Part shown: one piece after another, positions 8,637 to 18,300 of the stretch | Layout: every line of letters begins with the position of its first letter | How positions within the stretch are numbered: the stretch's first letter is position 1 | Assembly: GCA_947371865.1 (NCBI GenBank) | Contig: CANBRH010000006.1 | Span: 1-42,406, forward strand | DNA length: 42,406 nt | Source of the DNA: Actinomycetota bacterium | Lineage (GTDB): Bacteria; Actinomycetota; Actinomycetes; Nanopelagicales; Nanopelagicaceae | Direction: 5' to 3' | The notes under the pieces: model-generated | The model's input: only the letters and a program-made list of their open reading frames with translations | What the model was told of the DNA's origin: nothing | Database searches by the model: none | Program-made: the position numbers and the translations under genes

Positions 8637-10211
8637 CTAAATTTCTTCGGAATCCTCAGGGTTAACAATTGTGGAGAGCTCTGACTCGGGAACAACGGAA
8701 ATCGGATGCGTCGCCATTTCAATACCGGCGACTTTAGGAATAGTCAGAACAAAATGCGCACCGCGACGCAACCTACCCCAAGCCTCCAAAGTTCCGTGGT
8801 GCAGTTTGGCATCTTCCAGCGCGATAGAAAGTCCGAGGCCAGTTCCACCACGAACTCGGGCGCGGGCGGGATCGGCTCGCCAGAATCGATCAAAAAGTCG
8901 GTGCGAATCCTTCTCTTGGAAACCAACTCCATAATCTCGAACACCAACGGCGACGGCATCTTCGCTTTCAACGATGGTGATATCAACTGGCTTATCTTCG
9001 CAGTGATCGATGGCATTTGTAATGAGGTTACGAAAAATGCGTTCAATTCTTCGCGTATCAGCATCAACCAAAATAGTCTCTTCGTCCGAAATAATATTAA
9101 TAATGCGCTCTCGACTGGGATGCAGGTAATCCACTGTTCGTCGCAGCAATTGCACAATATCTATTGGCTCTACCACCATCACGGCTGCTTCCGCGTCAAA
9201 GCGACTTACTTCAAGAAGATCGGCCAGTAACCTTTCAAAGCGATCGATTTGTGCGATCAGTAGTTCCGCACTTCGCGACACTTTGGTGCTGAAGCTGCCG
9301 CGAGAGGCATAAATCACCTCTGATGCCATACGAATGGTCGTGAGCGGCGTTCGCAGTTCGTGAGATACGTCAGAGACAAAGCGTTGTTGTAACCGCGAAA
9401 GATTTTCCAGCCGCGAGATCTGTTGTTGCATAGACAGAGCCATCTCGTTAAACGAGATTCCCAGCCGAGCAATTTCATTCTCTCCGTGGACTTCCATGCG
9501 TCGGCCTAAATCACCTGCAGATAATTGTTCGGCGATCTCGGCAGCCTCTCTTACTGGAATCACAACCTGCCTAATGACCAGCCATGTGACGAGCCCAATC
9601 AAGAAAATCAGCGCTAAACCAGTAAACCAGAGCGCGTTTCTAATAAGTGTCAGAGTGTTCTCTTGGCTGGTAAGCCCATACAAAAAGTAAAGCTCATAGG
9701 TGCCGGAATTGGGGATTTCGACAGTCCCACCAACAGCAATGCCATTTACTTTTTCGCCACCTAAGAAAGTGATCTTCGTACGCGCCCACTGCAATCCAGT
9801 AGAAGTTCGCACCTTCGTCCGAAAAGCTTCAGGTATGGATTTCGTGGATAGCAGGTTAGAGGTTCGTTCATAGTTGTTCTTTACTGGCCGAACCACCGGG
9901 AAGTGCAGCAGTGCTACTTCTCGCCCGGCAGTATTTCCACTGATCGATGCCACAGAAATCATCTGATCAACGATCTTTCTGATTCCAGCATCATTTTGGA
10001 ATTGAGCAACTGCCATCTGTACTTGGATGGATCGGATTGATGATTGGCTATCTGAAATCGAGTTAGATCGTTTTTCTTCGAAAATTCCGGAAGAGATCTG
10101 GCTAAAGAGAGCCGAGCCAACCAACCAAATAATGCCAAGCGATAAGAGAACACTGTTTCCGGTAACGCGCCATACCAGCGAACTTCGCCACGGTCGCTTC
10201 CGTGAAATCAT
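8637..10211 (-). CDS. mtrB: Sensor histidine kinase MtrB
   Basis: Membrane kinase that phosphorylates MtrA and links cell-wall status to division and envelope genes. The 524 residues give TM1 at about 16-36, an extracytoplasmic domain to about 190, TM2 at about 194-215, HAMP to about 270, HisKA with FVSDVSHELRTPL (His284), and a HATPase with NLITNAIDH and GGTGLGLSIA. The ATG overlaps the mtrA stop as ATGA (10208-10211), which indicates coupling. The lipoprotein gene lpqB that normally follows mtrB is absent; comF comes 18 bp later. Confidence 0.95.
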   Translation of the reverse strand: MISRKRPWRSSLVWRVTGNSVLLSLGIIWLVGSALFSQISSGIFEEKRSNSISDSQSSIRSIQVQMAVAQFQNDAGIRKIVDQMISVASISGNTAGREVALLHFPVVRPVKNNYERTSNLLSTKSIPEAFRTKVRTSTGLQWARTKITFLGGEKVNGIAVGGTVEIPNSGTYELYFLYGLTSQENTLTLIRNALWFTGLALIFLIGLVTWLVIRQVVIPVREAAEIAEQLSAGDLGRRMEVHGENEIARLGISFNEMALSMQQQISRLENLSRLQQRFVSDVSHELRTPLTTIRMASEVIYASRGSFSTKVSRSAELLIAQIDRFERLLADLLEVSRFDAEAAVMVVEPIDIVQLLRRTVDYLHPSRERIINIISDEETILVDADTRRIERIFRNLITNAIDHCEDKPVDITIVESEDAVAVGVRDYGVGFQEKDSHRLFDRFWRADPARARVRGGTGLGLSIALEDAKLHHGTLEAWGRLRRGAHFVLTIPKVAGIEMATHPISVVPESELSTIVNPEDSEEI

Positions 10212-10897
10212 TGTTCTTTCGTTCCAGGAACTCCTGCCTTATAACCAACGCCGCGAACAGTGACAATGAGTTCGGGATTTTCTGGATCTTGTTCGACTTT
10301 GGAGCGAAGGCGCTGTACGTGCACATTCACTAAACGAGTATCGGTGGCATGACGGTAACCCCAAACTTCGTTCAAGAGCGCCTCGCGTGTAAATACTCGG
10401 CCAGGTTCCTTGGCCAAGGCAACTAATAAGTCGAATTCCAATCGAGTCAGGGGTATGACTTTTCCTTCACGCATAATCGAGTGCGCCAATTGATCAATAG
10501 CGATATCGCCAATCTTCAGCCCGCCGGCACTTTCGGAAATTTGGCGGCGTAATCTGGTCTTGATGCGCGCCACAAGTTCGGAAGGATTGAACGGCTTGAC
10601 CATGTAATCATCTGCGCCTGCTTCCAGACCAAGAACTACATCGTGAGTATCGCCTTTTGCAGTCAACATAACGATGGGAACCATCGACTCGGCCCGAATA
10701 TCTCTGCAGACTTCTATGCCAGTCATTCCAGGAAGCATCACATCGAGCAAAACTAAATCAGGAGACTGGGCACGGAAAAGATCCATGACCTCATCGCCGC
10801 GACTCACTAAATCCACCTCAAACCCGGCACCGTTAAGGACGATGCCTAGCATTTCTGCCAAATCTTGGTCGTCATCAACGACCATGATTAGGGTCAT
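10208..10897 (-). CDS. mtrA: Response regulator MtrA
   Basis: OmpR/PhoB-class transcription factor that acts with MtrB. The 229-residue product has a receiver domain with acidic pocket VDDD (7-10) and phospho-acceptor Asp52 (VLLDVMLPG), the conserved LTAKGD segment, and a C-terminal winged helix (TRLEFDLL..GRVFTREALLNEVWGY..VHVQRLRSKVE). Its ATG shares one base with the sahH stop (TAATG at 10895-10899), so it is probably co-translated with sahH. In M. tuberculosis tmk lies between sahH and mtrA; here it is gone. Confidence 0.96.
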   Translation of the reverse strand: MTLIMVVDDDQDLAEMLGIVLNGAGFEVDLVSRGDEVMDLFRAQSPDLVLLDVMLPGMTGIEVCRDIRAESMVPIVMLTAKGDTHDVVLGLEAGADDYMVKPFNPSELVARIKTRLRRQISESAGGLKIGDIAIDQLAHSIMREGKVIPLTRLEFDLLVALAKEPGRVFTREALLNEVWGYRHATDTRLVNVHVQRLRSKVEQDPENPELIVTVRGVGYKAGVPGTKEQ

Positions 10898-12174
10898 TAG
10901 CTACCGTGCTCCCAAGAGTTCAAATACAAGTCCTGAGCGGCGGTGAGCTTGTCGATCTTTCCGCCCATGCTCTCCAACTTCAATCGGGCAACTTCTTTGT
11001 CGATTTCGGTTGGGACGTTATGGAGACCAGCAGAAAGTTGGCTGGCCATTTTCAGAAGCCACTCGGCGGTCAATGCTTGATCCGAGAATGACATGTCCAT
11101 CACCGAAGCTGGATGACCTTCGGCGGCGCCAAGGTTTACTAAGCGACCTTCAGCCAAAAGCAAGATACGACGGCCATCAGCTAACTGGTATTCATCAGTT
11201 TGGTGGCGAATCTTGGAGTGCTTTTCGGCGGCATTTTGCTCGAGCCATGCAACATCAATTTCAATGTCGAAGTGGCCAGCGTTGGCCAATATTGCTCCGT
11301 CTTTCATAACATCGAAGTGCTCTTCACGAAGTACATCGCGGTTTCCAGTGACAGTTACAAAGAAGTCACCAAGTACTGCAGCCTCGGTCATTGGCATGAC
11401 GCGATATCCCTGCATCATGGCATCAAGGGCCTTTGTCGGATCGATTTCGGTAACGATGACATCAGCGCCAAGTCCCTTTGCGCGTTCGGCAACACCTTTT
11501 CCGCAATATCCAAAACCAGCAACAACAAATACCTTGCCAGCAATAAGTGAGTTAGTGGAACGGAAGATCGCATCCAAGGTGGATTGGCCGGTTCCAAAAC
11601 GATTATCAAACATGTGCTTTGTATCGGTGTCGTTGACGGCAATCATTGGAAACTTGAGGGCGCCATCTTTTGTCATCTGACTTAAGCGGATGACTCCGGT
11701 CGTGGTTTCTTCACAACCACCAATGATGCCATCGATGAGTTCGGTGCGAGTTGTGTGCAAGGTGTTGACCAAGTCGCAACCATCATCAAAGACCAAGTGA
11801 GGCTTGATATCGAGCGCGGCATTGATATGGCGATAGTAGCCATCGCGATCTACGGCGTTGCGGGCAAAAACGCTAATTCCGAATTCGGAAACGAGTGCAG
11901 CTGCGGTGTCATCTTGAGTCGAAAGGGGGTTGGAAGCGCAGAGAGCAAGTTCAGCTCCTCCGGCTTTCAAGGCGCGCATGAGGTTGGCAGTTTCGGTAGT
12001 GACATGCATACAGGCTGCAATGCGAACTCCAACAAAAGGTTGCTCTTTTTCAAAGCGAGCGCGAATCTGTGCAAGTACGGGCATGTTGCGTTCGGCCCAT
12101 TCAATCCGCTTCTTTCCTTCAGCGGCCAAGTCGGGGTTTGCTACATCGAAATTCGTGGCGGTCTGAACAGTCAC
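10897..12174 (-). CDS. ahcY: S-adenosylhomocysteine hydrolase, short form
   Basis: Splits S-adenosylhomocysteine into homocysteine and adenosine, relieving product inhibition of methyltransferases. The NAD-binding loop GFGYCGKG lies at 220-227, and the substrate-site segments DDGCDLVNTLH (130-140) and NDTDTKHMFDNRFGTGQS (181-198) are intact. At 425 residues it lacks the insertion found in the roughly 490-residue mycobacterial enzyme, and it ends YLNSWEHGS instead of the Lys/Tyr-bearing PDHYRY tail that completes the neighbouring subunit's NAD site in the classical form. That resembles the archaeal/Thermotoga type. GTG 12174 has AGGAG about 8 nt upstream. Confidence 0.95.
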   Translation of the reverse strand: MTVQTATNFDVANPDLAAEGKKRIEWAERNMPVLAQIRARFEKEQPFVGVRIAACMHVTTETANLMRALKAGGAELALCASNPLSTQDDTAAALVSEFGISVFARNAVDRDGYYRHINAALDIKPHLVFDDGCDLVNTLHTTRTELIDGIIGGCEETTTGVIRLSQMTKDGALKFPMIAVNDTDTKHMFDNRFGTGQSTLDAIFRSTNSLIAGKVFVVAGFGYCGKGVAERAKGLGADVIVTEIDPTKALDAMMQGYRVMPMTEAAVLGDFFVTVTGNRDVLREEHFDVMKDGAILANAGHFDIEIDVAWLEQNAAEKHSKIRHQTDEYQLADGRRILLLAEGRLVNLGAAEGHPASVMDMSFSDQALTAEWLLKMASQLSAGLHNVPTEIDKEVARLKLESMGGKIDKLTAAQDLYLNSWEHGS

Positions 12175-12198
12175 GTAAGACTCCTATTGCGTTCGAGT

Positions 12199-13578
12199 TT
12201 ATTGAGAGATGTCAGAGATTACCGCAATTACGGCTTCTTGGATTTCCGACATCTTCTTAGGCGTCTTTGCCTCGACATTTAATCGAAGTAACGGCTCGGT
12301 ATTGGAGGCTCGGACGTTAAACCACCAGGTATCAGCTTCGACTGTAAGCCCATCAAGTTCATCGATTCCGTACTTATCGCCATAGGCAGCCTTTATCCGA
12401 GCCAATGCTGAAGGGATATCGGCCACTTCAGTATTGATCTCGCCGCTGGAAATGTAGCGATTGAAGGGCGCAAACAACTTTGACAGGGGCTGCTTATGTG
12501 CCGCGAGTTCAGTCAAAGCAAAGAGTGCGGCAAGCATCCCGGAATCTGCGCGCCAAAAGTCGGAAAAGTAAAAGTGTCCTGAGTGTTCGCCGCCAAATAC
12601 AGCACCAGACTCAGCCATCATTTTCTTAATGAATGAATGACCCACTCTTGATCGAATTGCCGTGCCGCCGTTTTCAGCGACGACTTCGCGTACTGATTTG
12701 GAAGAGATCAAGTTATAGATAATCGCCGAACCTGGCTTTCGCTTAAGTTCGCGCGCGGCGATGAGACAGGTAAGCGCAGAGGGATTTACTAAATGCCCTT
12801 TCTCATCAACGAGAAAACAGCGATCGGCATCGCCATCAAAAGCTAAGCCAATATCCGCTTTTTCTCTGAGCACTCTCTCTTGCAGATCGACCATGTTCTT
12901 GGGATCAAGAGGATTCGCTTCGTGATTGGGAAAAGTGCCATCAAGTTCGAAATACATCGGAATGACTTCAACATTGAGTCTGGCCATGACCGCAGAGGCA
13001 GTATGGCCAGCCATGCCGTTTCCGGCATCAATTACTACTTTCAATTTACGAAGTGGTTGCTCCGTTACTTCCGGGAACATTCCCAAGAGAAAAGAGACGT
13101 ACTCATCTAACATATCGCGATCTGAAATATGCCCAATGGGACGGTTAGAAATTGGGACACCGTCTACCAATAAATTTTTAATCCGAGCTAAGCCAGATTC
13201 CAGCCCTATGGGCCGGGCTCCACTTTTGCAGAGCTTCATGCCGTTGTATTCGGCTGGGTTGTGGCTGGCAGTAAACATTGCACCCGGCAGATTGAGTTGA
13301 CCGGCAGCAAAATAAAGCATGTCAGTGGATGCTAGGCCGATGCGAAGAACATCCATGCCTTGAGTTGTGGCGCCGTCTGCAAAAGCGGTGGCTAGCAGAG
13401 GAGAGGAGGGGCGCATATCTTCGCCAATGACGATCGTAGAGGGCTCCCGTTCCTCTTCCAGGAAGCGAGCAAATGCTGAACCAAGAGCAAAGGCAAAATC
13501 CGGGGTAAGTTGAGAATCCACCAGGCCGCGAATGTCATAGGCCTTAATGATTTTGTTTAGAGCAGCGTCTGTAAACAT
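12199..13578 (-). CDS. manB: Phosphomannomutase/phosphoglucomutase
   Basis: Interconverts hexose 6- and 1-phosphates to supply GDP-mannose or glucose-1-phosphate for envelope glycans. The 459 residues contain the phosphoserine loop TASHNP (Ser105), the metal loop DGDADR at 248-253, the sugar-binding GGEHSGH segment, and a C-terminal phosphate-binding loop with RASNTEP. It is the orthologue by position of Rv3257c (pmmA/manB), next to DUF3499. ATG 13578 has no ribosome binding site but a TAGATT hexamer ends 6 nt upstream, suggesting its own leaderless promoter. Substrate preference cannot be read from sequence alone. Confidence 0.93.
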   Translation of the reverse strand: MFTDAALNKIIKAYDIRGLVDSQLTPDFAFALGSAFARFLEEEREPSTIVIGEDMRPSSPLLATAFADGATTQGMDVLRIGLASTDMLYFAAGQLNLPGAMFTASHNPAEYNGMKLCKSGARPIGLESGLARIKNLLVDGVPISNRPIGHISDRDMLDEYVSFLLGMFPEVTEQPLRKLKVVIDAGNGMAGHTASAVMARLNVEVIPMYFELDGTFPNHEANPLDPKNMVDLQERVLREKADIGLAFDGDADRCFLVDEKGHLVNPSALTCLIAARELKRKPGSAIIYNLISSKSVREVVAENGGTAIRSRVGHSFIKKMMAESGAVFGGEHSGHFYFSDFWRADSGMLAALFALTELAAHKQPLSKLFAPFNRYISSGEINTEVADIPSALARIKAAYGDKYGIDELDGLTVEADTWWFNVRASNTEPLLRLNVEAKTPKKMSEIQEAVIAVISDISQ

Positions 13579-13584
13579 TTCGGC

Positions 13585-13590
13585 AATCTA
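13585..13590 (-). promoter_or_regulatory. Leaderless -10 element for the phosphomannomutase gene
   Basis: TAGATT on the minus strand, followed by GCCGAA and then the ATG at 13578. No ribosome binding site is visible. The spacing puts the transcript start at or next to the start codon. No TTGACA-like -35 is seen 17 bp upstream. Confidence 0.5.
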
Positions 13591-13600
13591 TCGCGATTTA

Positions 13601-13969
13601 TTAATTTGAGGGAATAGCCCTCAAGTGGCCACGACGGCCGATCTCAGGCCCAGAAATCGTGTTATTAGGCACGGGCGAGCTTGCCACTCCCGCTTCGCGA
13701 ACCGCATCAGCAATGGCCATGAGGTCGTCATCGCTTGGCCCTGCCGAGTCTTCCGAGGCTTCTTGGCGAATGACAGTCCAACCTTGAGGTGCGGTCATGC
13801 GCGCAGCATGATCCTCGCAAAGGTCGTATGCATGCGGCTCTGCAAATGTCGCCAACGGGCCCAGCACGGCAGTGGAATCTGAATATATGTAGGTCAGAGT
13901 CTTGCTAGCCAAGTTACGGCAGCCCGAACGCGAGCACGCTCGTCCGGTTCGTGGATGGCTATTCCTCAT
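13601..13969 (-). CDS. DUF3499 family protein (Rv3258c-like)
   Basis: A 122-residue actinobacteria-specific protein of unknown function. It has Cys12 and Cys17 (ACSRSGC) plus Cys51 and His54 (DLCEDH), a plausible zinc site, followed by an acidic, probably flexible C-terminus. Its place between the phosphomannomutase and whiB2/glycosyltransferase genes matches M. tuberculosis Rv3258c and Streptomyces. ATG 13969 is preceded by TAATCT-N6 without a ribosome binding site. The last codons lie within a hairpin described separately. Confidence 0.85.
   Translation of the reverse strand: MRNSHPRTGRACSRSGCRNLASKTLTYIYSDSTAVLGPLATFAEPHAYDLCEDHAARMTAPQGWTVIRQEASEDSAGPSDDDLMAIADAVREAGVASSPVPNNTISGPEIGRRGHLRAIPSN
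13606..13624 (-). terminator. Hairpin at the 3' end of DUF3499 (possible attenuator or processing site)
   Basis: A perfect 7-bp inverted repeat, TTGAGGG and CCCTCAA, with a 5-nt loop. In the minus-strand transcript it covers the last codons of DUF3499 and is followed by an A/U-rich AATTAATAAAT, not a U run, so it is not a textbook intrinsic terminator. A separate leaderless promoter for the next gene lies directly behind it, which fits partial termination. Confidence 0.4.
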
Positions 13970-13975
13970 ATTGGC

Positions 13976-13981
13976 AGATTA
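13976..13981 (-). promoter_or_regulatory. Leaderless -10 element for DUF3499
   Basis: TAATCT on the minus strand, then GCCAAT, then the ATG at 13969. No ribosome binding site is present. Confidence 0.5.
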
Positions 13982-14008
13982 GTGGCAATCGGGTTGAAAA
14001 CGAGGGAT

Positions 14009-15325
14009 TTACTCACGAGAGATTACGCGCGCATCCATGATGGGAAGTGTCGAAGTTTCTAGGTTGGCACCGGGCATTACAGGTAAGTAGCTAAAACCTA
14101 ACTGAGAAGAGTTAACGGTGAGAAAAATCAGATTGGCAAAAGTGGCCGTATCTGACGTAGTAAAAGTTGCCCGAATTAAATTCGTGCTCGGCTTCCAGTA
14201 GGTGACTTGGTCACCCCTGACGGTGAGGCTTCCGCGCTTTCCCGTGTCACTTATCCACTGGATATTGACTTTAATTTGATCGCCTGAAAATACAAATGCT
14301 GGTGAAAGCCCACCAAGATTCAGAGTGACGCTAGATAATTTGGTAGCCGCGGTTGCCCAAGCGAATTCCGCTTTTCCTGAAACCGAAATCGAACTACGAG
14401 CAGCAGCCAGGATGGGTTGGTCGGAGGAGATCACGATGGAAAACGGATGCGCCTCGGAAATATTGGTCAGCGGCAAGTCATAGACCTTGCCGTGGGCCAA
14501 AGTTCTGCCATCAAATCCAATGGGTGTGAAATCGCCTTCAGTGGAATGGATGGTGACTTTGATTGTTGCATCCAACGTTCCTGGGGCTAGGAGACGCAAA
14601 ATGTGGCTGAGCGAGTTACCTTTACCGGCGGTATATGCCATTCCTGGAATAACGACCGAAGTTGCCGGATCCGGGTATGAATTGACGTAATCCAAGCCCA
14701 GTGAAGAAAGGCCCTTCTGTTGTTGATCCAACATGAATGAGGTTACGCGGCCAGATCGAGTTAAGACATGGATTGCAATAGTGCCTTCACTAGGAGCAAG
14801 TGCATCCAGCAACAGGATGCGATCAGAATTTGCTTTTACTATGACCGTTGACGTTATAGGCGCCAAGTGACTTGTAAAAACCGTCAGCTCAACGGAAGCA
14901 TCGCTGAGGCCACTGTTCACCAAATCAAGTTTGCCTTTACTCGTGACCGAGCCCGATCCGCCAACAAACCATTGATCCCCAGTACCAACGTTGCACAATG
15001 TGCTTCCCAGCCACTTGCCACTGGAATAAGTAATTCCAACCGATGTTGTGGGATTACCATCGATAAGTAATGCATCTTGAGTCAACGAATAATTACGTTG
15101 ACCGGCATGCTTAAAGGTCAAGGACTTCGGAGATATGAGATGAACCAGCGCGCCAGAACCAGAGAGCAGCGCCTTCGTATTGCCATCCGATGAAAATCCA
15201 GGACAGACCGTTGCCGGGAAGGCTTGGGAAGTTGCGACATGCTTCTCAACGCGTGGGGCAACAAAAGTCATTCCCACCGCAGATGCCAAGAGAACAAAAA
15301 CGAAGAAAACCTTGGAACTCCTCAT
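14009..15325 (-). CDS. DUF5719-like secreted or anchored protein
   Basis: A 438-residue protein with an N-terminal signal or anchor (about residues 4-24, VFFVFVLLASAVGMTFVAP) and a beta-rich remainder with no catalytic motif I recognise. Its ATG overlaps the glycosyltransferase stop as ATGA (15322-15325). The pairing with a large GT2 gene beside whiB2 and DUF3499 is conserved in actinobacteria and supports a DUF5719 assignment. A role in envelope or surface glycan biology is inferred from context only. Confidence 0.65.
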   Translation of the reverse strand: MRSSKVFFVFVLLASAVGMTFVAPRVEKHVATSQAFPATVCPGFSSDGNTKALLSGSGALVHLISPKSLTFKHAGQRNYSLTQDALLIDGNPTTSVGITYSSGKWLGSTLCNVGTGDQWFVGGSGSVTSKGKLDLVNSGLSDASVELTVFTSHLAPITSTVIVKANSDRILLLDALAPSEGTIAIHVLTRSGRVTSFMLDQQQKGLSSLGLDYVNSYPDPATSVVIPGMAYTAGKGNSLSHILRLLAPGTLDATIKVTIHSTEGDFTPIGFDGRTLAHGKVYDLPLTNISEAHPFSIVISSDQPILAAARSSISVSGKAEFAWATAATKLSSVTLNLGGLSPAFVFSGDQIKVNIQWISDTGKRGSLTVRGDQVTYWKPSTNLIRATFTTSDTATFANLIFLTVNSSQLGFSYLPVMPGANLETSTLPIMDARVISRE

Positions 15326-18300
15326 GCGATTTCCTCAATCGGAACTTCGCGGCGCCTACGGCCAGCAGGAAGGGCCAAAACCGCCACTGTAAGAAGGACT
15401 AATAGTTGCACCGAAAGCAGCGCTCGACGAGAAGTGCCATCGTGCAAAATGGTGATGTCGCCTGGCCCGGGCACCGAAAATAACGGCAAGCCGGATGTCG
15501 ATCTCTGCAATGGCACGGAGATTCCATTGTGGATCAAATGCCATCTGGTATCAAACTTCTCCGCCAATGTGACAGTTCCTGCTGAAGGCACCTTGTCTAC
15601 TGCGCCGATATCACCAGAGACCAATAACTTTTTTACGCCATGTATATCTGTAAAAAGCACTCTGGGAGAACTTCCTACAACTCGCCACACGATGCCATCT
15701 TTTGTCGATGACGTGCGCGTAAATCCACCTTGGCCGTCAATGACTCGGACGAGGACTTCATCGAGTGGAATTTCCATATACAAATATTGAATCCCATTTT
15801 CACCAATTTGTTTGCTTGAAGTAAGCCCTGCTCCCCCAAGAAGATCTCGGATCGCAGCTTGAACTTCCAGTGATGGTGGAACCGAAACATCGGGCTCACC
15901 CAAAGTTAGATCCGTGCCTCGGGAAATAAAATATTGAATTTGGTTGCCGTTCTTGCGCACAACTAATGTCTTGGGCTTCGCATCCGTTTGCGCGAGCGAT
16001 TCCACAAATGCTGGAATGACTGAGGTGCGATTGGCTTGTACGTTTGAATTCGCGCCAGCAACAACAATCCAAACAGCGCTAACCGAAGCCGAGATAACAC
16101 AAAAGACGGTAACGATTGCCACCGTTATATGCCCCAAACCAAAATGCGAAGAGCGCAAATTCGGTAGCAATCTGTCGGCCGATCGGAGTACTGGAATGAA
16201 TGCGCAGAATTGCGCGAAGAGAAGTAGTGAACCGGTCCACACATTTGAAACTGAGCCGTGCGCTTGGATCACTAAAGAACCAAAAACCAGCGATAACGCA
16301 AGAAAGATTGAACTGGCGATTGCCCAATTGCGATTGGACTCACTGAGAAGTGCCACTAACAAGAAGATAATCCCAGGAGCAATTAACCAAATCGGCATGC
16401 CACTCTTGCCGCCAGGATTCATAAGAAGCAGAGACCAACGCATTGCCGAATCCATGGGGATTCCTGGTTCCATTAAGAATTGCGTGGGATGCAAAAGCAG
16501 AGATGCAGACCAGGGAAAGGTCAGAAAGCCTGGAATGAAGGTGAGGGCTATCCGGCGCTTTACTGAAGTAGTAAGCCAGGATTCAACTTTGAAGAGAAAA
16601 TTTCCTTCGTGAGCTGCTTTTCGTAGATTCCACAATGAGGTGGAGAGAAAAAGACCAGAACCTAAAGTCCATAAAAGTAAGAAAAGAGCCGAAGCCGCAG
16701 ATATAGCACCTGCCAATAGCGCAACTGCGTAGATTTTCCGCCACGTTACTGAATCTAGTTCGACCGACCTGGGCACAACCGAAATAAGGATAGGCGCTAG
16801 GAGCACGATGACGATGGTTCCGAGTCGACCTTGATTAATAGCCGCCCAAACAACCGGGGAAAGTGCATACAGAACTCCGCCAATCAAAGCGGTGCGAGTT
16901 TGCACGTACAAGCGTTTAAAAGCTCGATAGGCAATAAACATAGCGAGCGGCGGCGTCAGCCAAAAGAGAATCGTTATGAAAGTCGTAGCACTTCCAAGGG
17001 TAAGAAGTGAGCCCAGACCAATAACAAGTAACCACGGTGGAGAGGCAACGGCGGAGCCTAGGCCAACTTGGTGCCAGGATTCCAAATAGTTGCGAATCAA
17101 ATCCATCGCACCGGAAGGAGATGCCGGAAGCGATCCACCCGAAAGTGGCCCAAAACGTCCTCGTGAGGCAATGGTGGAAATAAGAGTTATAAAAAATAAT
17201 GAAAGAAAGAGCGGATGCGATCTAACGTTCTTCCAGATCGATGGGCGATGTAGTGGCATGGATTCAATATCTTCAAGGTTTTCATCGACGAGATCCAAAT
17301 CTGAGTAACTTTGAGTTATGGCGCTCTCTTGCGCGAATGACTCACGTCCCAGACCGCTCATGAACCTAGCGGCGATACGTTCGCGCGTTGCTCGAAATTG
17401 ACTGCTGCGTGGTGGAATAAATCGCGTTACGACTCGAGGCGAAAGCATGCGGTGACTTTTACGTTCTTTGCGTGCCTGAATGAGATCTGCAGGTTTAATT
17501 AATAACAAGACCACCGCAGCGAGTTCGTCGGCCGCATAACCTGGAAGTTTGGCCAACAAGTTATACAAAGCACGGATGCCAGCTGAGATAACTAATTGAA
17601 TTGAAATCCAAGGCAAGGTCCACCAAGACGAATTTGCTAGCAATACATATGCTGCATTTCTGCGATCCAAAAGGAGGGGACGATGAAGAAACGCTTCGGA
17701 GACATCTACCGCTCTACGTTCAGAAGCAGAGGCTTCGGCGTGAAAACAAATTGCTTCAGTAACACAAATAGCGGAAAAACCGGCGACCTGGACTCGCCAT
17801 CCCAAATCCACATCGTCGCGAAAGAGCGCCAAATTGGGATCAAAGCCCCCAATATCTTCAAATACTGATCTCTTGGCCAACATCGCAGCAGTGCTTACCG
17901 AAAGCACTTCATTATTTGAACCATCGTGCTGACCTTGGTCCTGTTCGCGGCGTTCCAGCCCCGTCCACCGCGAACCATTGCCAGCGATACTGATGCCAAT
18001 TTCTAAGAGGTGGTTGCGGTCATACCATCCGCGGAGTTTTGGACCTGCAATGGCAACGTTGGGACGGTCTTCGACCGCTTCTAACAAATTTTCTAACGCA
18101 TCCAAACTTGGTGCGCAATCATCGTGAATAAACCAGAGCCACTCTTCCTTTTCAACTCCCAGATTTCCTTTAGCGAAGGCGGGATCGAGCGCAATGGGTG
18201 GATGTTCGGCCAAAGCGCGATCAATGGCCCCGCCAAAGCCAATATCTCGAGCAACGGGTAGGACCGATATTCCGGCCTTGGTGAGAAAGGTGACAGAGGC

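Noticed and set aside
8183..8722. Long 179-codon frame overlapping comF and the mtrB end on the same strand
   Set aside because: It is a shadow of comF in another frame; it has no recognisable motif, and comF has clear zinc and PRPP motifs.
12175..12198. SAH riboswitch before sahH
   Set aside because: Only 24 bp separate it from the previous gene; there is no room for the aptamer and no matching structure.
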